Part shown: piece by piece, positions 60,449 through 64,000 of the stretch
How the letters are laid out: each line of letters starts with the position of its first letter
Position numbering within the stretch: position 1 is the first letter of the stretch
Assembly (NCBI GenBank): GCA_014529385.2
Contig: CM043950.1
Coordinates: 72,024,435 to 72,088,434 of the forward strand
Direction of reading: 5' to 3'
Source of the DNA: Adiantum capillus-veneris
Taxonomy: Eukaryota > Streptophyta > Polypodiopsida > Polypodiales > Pteridaceae
DNA: 64,000 bases
The notes under the pieces: generated by a model
The model's database searches: none
What the model saw: the letters and a program-made list of their open reading frames with translations, nothing else
Told to the model about the DNA's origin: nothing
Translations under genes and position numbers: made by a program

Positions 60449-61723
60449 GTGGTGGTTGGAGCAATAAAACTAAAGCTCCCTCTATTTCAAGGAAGTGATG
60501 CCTTGCCTGACATCATGCATTTTTTGGAAACAGGGGAATGCCCATCAGATTTAACAAAGGAACAGAAGCAATGGCTGACGCGGAAGGCCACAAGGTATCG
60601 ACTCATCAATGACGGTTTGTACTGTAAGGGTAAGGACCAAATACTTAGGAAGGTCCTTCACTCTCAGGAAATCACGGGAGTAATTGCTAGTTGTCACGAC
60701 GGGGTTTGTGGTGGTCACTTTTCCCTAGACATAACAAGTAGGAAAATCTTGCAGGCAGGCTTCATATGGCCTAGCTTCAACCATGATGTACACCACTGGT
60801 GCAAAACGTGTAAGTTGTGTCAAAAGGCCGGCACTAGGTCACTTATGCCTGAACCACAGACACCTATTCTCTCATATGGCCCATTTGAAAAATGGGGTAT
60901 CGATGCCATTGGGCCATTACCTAGGGCCAACTCAGGAAAATTCTACATTGTCATGGGGGTCGACTACATGACTAGATGGGCAGAGGCTACAACCACCACT
61001 AGAATCACAATGGTAGAGGTAGCTAAATTTATCTACGAGCACATATGCTGTAGGTTTGGCACACCTTTAGAGATCATCTCTGATAGAGGGCCAGGTTTCA
61101 GAGCAGACTTGGTAGGAGAATTAATGCAGAAACTGGGCATTACAAGGAGGCACTCTTCACCATATTACCCTCAATGTAATGGCCTAGTTGAAAAGGTAAA
61201 TGGAATGGTTTCTAAAATTATTACCAAGCAGGTAAACAATCATCCTGGAGACTGGGATAAGTATCTACTACCAGCTTTATGGGCCTACAGAACTTCATCT
61301 CGTACATCCTTGGGATTCACACCGTATCATCTAGTATTTGGTAAGGAAGCAATCTTGCCCATTGAAGTGTAACTACAAAGTCTCAGAGTAATGGCAAGCC
61401 AGCTTCAATAGCCCAACATGCATTTGAGAGATCACATCATCAACTTGGAAAGACTGCAGTTGGAGAATGAAGAAGCAATAAATTATTATGCAGCACAAGC
61501 AGAGCATAGACGGCTTAGCTTTAACGAGCATCTCCGGAAAAAAGAATTGAAGAAAGGAATGTTGGTGCTCCACTACGACAATCACTTCGACACGCGCAAG
61601 GATAAGAAACTCCTACTCCGATGGGAAGGTCCTTTCATCGTCAGGAAAAGGTATGCCAATGGAAGCTACCAGCTTATGGAGGCTGATGGAAAACTTCATA
61701 AAACCAGGGTAAATGGTTGGTGA
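60449..61723 (+). pseudogene. Element G integrase
   Basis: The longest intact part of G (307 residues to 61372). HHCC zinc finger (H-D-G-V-C-G-G-H ... C-K-T-C-K-L-C, about 60697-60825) and catalytic core with G-I-D-A-I-G-P-L-P, S-D-R-G-P-G-F and C-N-G-L-V-E-K-V-N-G, so Asp, Asp and Glu are all present. One stop at 61370-61372 separates the C-terminal tail (61418-61723), which has the W-E-G-P-F-I-V motif and ends D-G-K-L-H-K-T-R-V-N-G-W. No chromodomain, unlike element B. Confidence 0.9.
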
Positions 61724-61852
61724 CTTAAACCTTTTTTTCTTTCATTTGAACAGGCTCCACCTATTGACATTCCAGATGAGGACACACCATCAGCCGCCAC
61801 CTCCGACGATAATGATAAAACAGATGAGCTAGAGACATGAATGCCTCTAGCC

Positions 61853-61868
61853 AAAAGGGGAGGGCTAA
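61853..61868 (+). other. Polypurine tract of element G
   Basis: AAAAGGGGAGGGCTAA directly before the 3' LTR; element H has the related G-run plus AGGGCTAAA. Confidence 0.85.
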
Positions 61869-63526
61869 TGATGGGGGCTTTTCACAAGCAAAGCTTCCAT
61901 ACCCCTCTTCTCTCGTCCCCACCCCATGAAAACCCCCTCTTAGGGAGGGAGTGATAAAAAGCATTGGAAAAAAGTAAGAAAAAAAATAAAGTATGATTAT
62001 GTAAATATATGAGAAAGGTAAAATAGGCCACCTCATGCCTGCGGGGCAGCCCCCCATCTTGCCTCCTTTTTCTTCACTGTTGCCCCGTCGTGTGTCCCGT
62101 TTCCTCTCCTCCACTCAAAAGGTCAACCCCCTCTCTCTTCCCCTTTTCCTTTCTCCTTTCTCTCTCCCATCTTGCCTCCTTTTTCTTCACTGTTGCCCCG
62201 TCCTGTGTCCCTTTTCTTCTCCTCCACTCAAAAGGTCAACCCCCTCTCTCTTCCCCTTTTCCTTTCTCCTTTCTCTCTCCCCTCAAGCTACCCCACCTCT
62301 CACCAATAATGCATTCTAACTCAACAATAATGCACCCTAACTCACATGCAACTTACCCTATCTTCCAAAATAGTATACCCCACCCCTCCTTTATCTCTCC
62401 TATCATATCCCATGACCCAAATACCCCCCCCTCTCTCTCTAAAGGGCGCCATGTCTCTTGTCTTGTAGCTAAATAACCTCCCCCACACTCACAAACACTC
62501 AGTTTCATTGAAAAAGGTGCCCACAGACCCATCCCCACCCGATCGTTACCTGATTTTTCTTGTGTTCACACACATCTGCACACAGATTCACCTCTGAACA
62601 CACTCCCCTCTCTCCCCTCTTGTAATTACTTTAGTTTCCATGTCACCTCTCACTTTTTTTCATCAACCCATCTCTCTCTCTTAGTCTCTCTCTCATGAGA
62701 CTGCTGCTCTGGCACATATACACACAGCCAGACAAGTTGGGCCCACAGTCACATGGCCTATGTAGATAATGATTTCTTTATTTCTAAATTCTATAATTTC
62801 TCCCCCCTCATCCCCTATATAAAGAGGGGTCACCATCACACTAAAGACACACACAACATCACCAAAGAACACACTATGCACTGTGTGTGCCTAGTGCACA
62901 CACACACACCCAAACCATCACCATCACCGCAATCACCATGCTTGTCTTGAGCATGACCTCTACACCCTTGGCTATGGAAGATGAAGGGAAACTAAATGAA
63001 GGATGATGGCCATAACCCTCGTGCGAGTCTTCGCCATCTCATCCCACCTATCCGCCATGTGCTCTACCACTCTCTCCCCTACCCTATGCTCCCCATTTCA
63101 TCGCCTTATTCTCTAAATAAAGCTTGAGGTTTTGTGAGTATGTTTTCTTGCAATGTTTTTCCCATGTGAGGTGTGCAGAATCGCCACATAGTCTTGTGTT
63201 TGGAGTGAGCTTGTGTATGTGTGAAGGGTGTGCCGATTCGCCATCCTTTTGTGGTGCCTAAGGACTAAGCCGCTATACCCCCTCCCTCACTCTCTCTCTC
63301 TCTCTCTCTCTCTCACTTGATCTCATTCCCTTTCCTCTTCATCATTACTCCCAAGCATCCATCTCTCTTGGATGAAAACTTTGTTATGGTGGTGTGTTGT
63401 TTGCGTCCAAGCCGCTGAAGCTAGGTGGTGCCCTTGTTTGCTTTACCATGACAGGCTCGAGGCGCGCCATTCGGTCCCCGGTGTTTTAGAGGCCGTCGGG
63501 GTTCGGGGTTCGCTTTGCTCCCGTCA
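61869..63526 (+). repeat. 3' LTR of element G (1658 bp)
   Basis: Same ends as the 5' LTR (TGATGGGGGC and CCCGTCA). A 113-bp tandem duplication (62056-62168 and 62169-62281) is present only here. TATATAAA at 62816-62823, AATAAA at 63116-63121, (CT)n at 63286-63317. Confidence 0.95.
62056..62281. repeat. 113-bp tandem duplication in element G 3' LTR
   Basis: Two near-identical copies beginning ATCTTGCCTCC; the 5' LTR has one. Confidence 0.95.
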
Positions 63527-63531
63527 GTGGC

Positions 63532-64000
63532 AACCGCATGATTTGGCGTGGTATACCCTTGTGGCCTTTTTACCAAGAAGTTGAAATGCTGCTGATATAA
63601 CCTGGCTAGCTCCTCCACTTGCTTGTGAATTAAATTTGCAAAGGTGGTTGCCGCAGTTTCTTTGGTGAATGTACCTGTCATTTTCCTATGCCTTGTCCTC
63701 ATGATCATTCCTTCTCTGTGGGCAGTCTGAGTGCTTCTGCTACTATCTCTTTAGTTATCACCACTTTGACTTTATTTTCTTGCATGTCAGAAATTTGTGC
63801 AGTTCCATTTTCTTTAATCTTAGATAAAAGTTCGTAAGCTTTTTGGAAATCCACTCCACAGGGCTCCTGTTCATAAAAATCTTTGAGTCCCAGCCTGCAA
63901 TTGGCTTCTTTGGTCTCAGGCTTCGCGGCAACATCATATACTTCTTTTGGTAGGAGTTGCAACTCTACTTGATGTCACTCCTCACTCTTGAATCTGCCGG
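63532..64000 (-). pseudogene. Unidentified coding region I, 5' part
   Basis: Minus-strand frames 63705-63962 (85 residues, with V-I-T-K-E-I-V-A-E-A-L-R-L-P) and 63532-63708 (M-I-M-R-T-R-H-R-K-M, then a Phe/Gln/Leu-rich helix) overlap by a few bases in different frames, so one frameshift lies between. The sequence runs off the window at 64000. It joins 54142 in frame once element G and one copy of GTGG are removed. Family not recognised. Confidence 0.55.

Larger units (their letters stand above)
54143..63526 (+). mobile_element. Element G: Tat-like Ty3/Gypsy retrotransposon with both LTRs
   Basis: A 9.4-kb element with LTRs 54143-55731 and 61869-63526, gag, protease, RT, RNase H, second RNase H, integrase and a polypurine tract. 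Flanks share only GTGG (54139-54142 and 63527-63530), a 4-bp target duplication. Removing the element and one GTGG rejoins coding region I in one frame, which confirms the boundaries. The LTRs are nearly identical apart from a 113-bp duplication and simple-repeat lengths, yet the coding region has at least eight stops or frameshifts. Confidence 0.93.

Noticed and set aside
62035-62476. Ser/Pro/Leu-rich open frames in element G 3' LTR
   Set aside because: They arise from pyrimidine-rich LTR sequence and its duplication; the 5' LTR lacks matching long frames.

Overview
This is nuclear DNA of a land plant, almost entirely nested and decaying LTR retrotransposons. Evidence: Ty3/Gypsy polyproteins of two plant lineages (a chromodomain-bearing chromovirus, and Tat-like elements with a second RNase H), primer-binding sites matching plant initiator Met-tRNA, an intron-free nepenthesin-type aspartic protease gene, long (GA)n/(CT)n tracts and AT-rich filler. 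One clear host-type gene in 64 kb implies a large genome. The species cannot be fixed from the sequence; a fern, lycophyte or conifer would fit, but that is a guess.

Layout. 1-1050: Tat-like pol remnant. 1060-4500: LTR-like debris, a 540-bp tandem duplication, an LTR-like repeat also found at 39.5-41.5 kb. 5745-16518: small element J, bounded by LTR-like repeats and carrying a broken fragment of a KH-domain RNA-binding protein gene; element B (6529-15463), a complete Ty3/Gypsy chromovirus with an uninterrupted 1649-codon gag-pol and a CATCC target duplication, sits inside it. 16687-18054: aspartic protease gene. 19209-33944: element D, minus strand, ATGCA target duplication, PBS and polypurine tract. 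D contains a pol fragment of another Gypsy element (F), a small copia-like LTR (E) inserted in F's reverse transcriptase, minisatellites, and the gag-to-LTR half of element C (relative of B). A large deletion appears to join E to C near 30025. 33945-39490: AT-rich intergenic DNA with little recognisable. 39494-45940: Tat-like element H, minus strand, with its 3' LTR. 47103-48149: SWIM zinc-finger coding remnant. 48180-48840: GA-rich array. 51330-54142 and 63532-64000: two halves of an unidentified minus-strand coding region (I), split by element G (54143-63526), a Tat-like element with both LTRs.

There is no operon-like cooperation between genes. The structure is an insertion stack: B in J; E in F, and F and C in D; G in I. 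Only B looks able to encode a full set of retrotransposition proteins. G has near-identical LTRs but a pol full of stops, so it may have been moved by a related element. No clear new biological system was found; the best candidates for novelty are coding region I, the fungal-looking element F, the KH-carrying element J and the altered catalytic motif of the protease.
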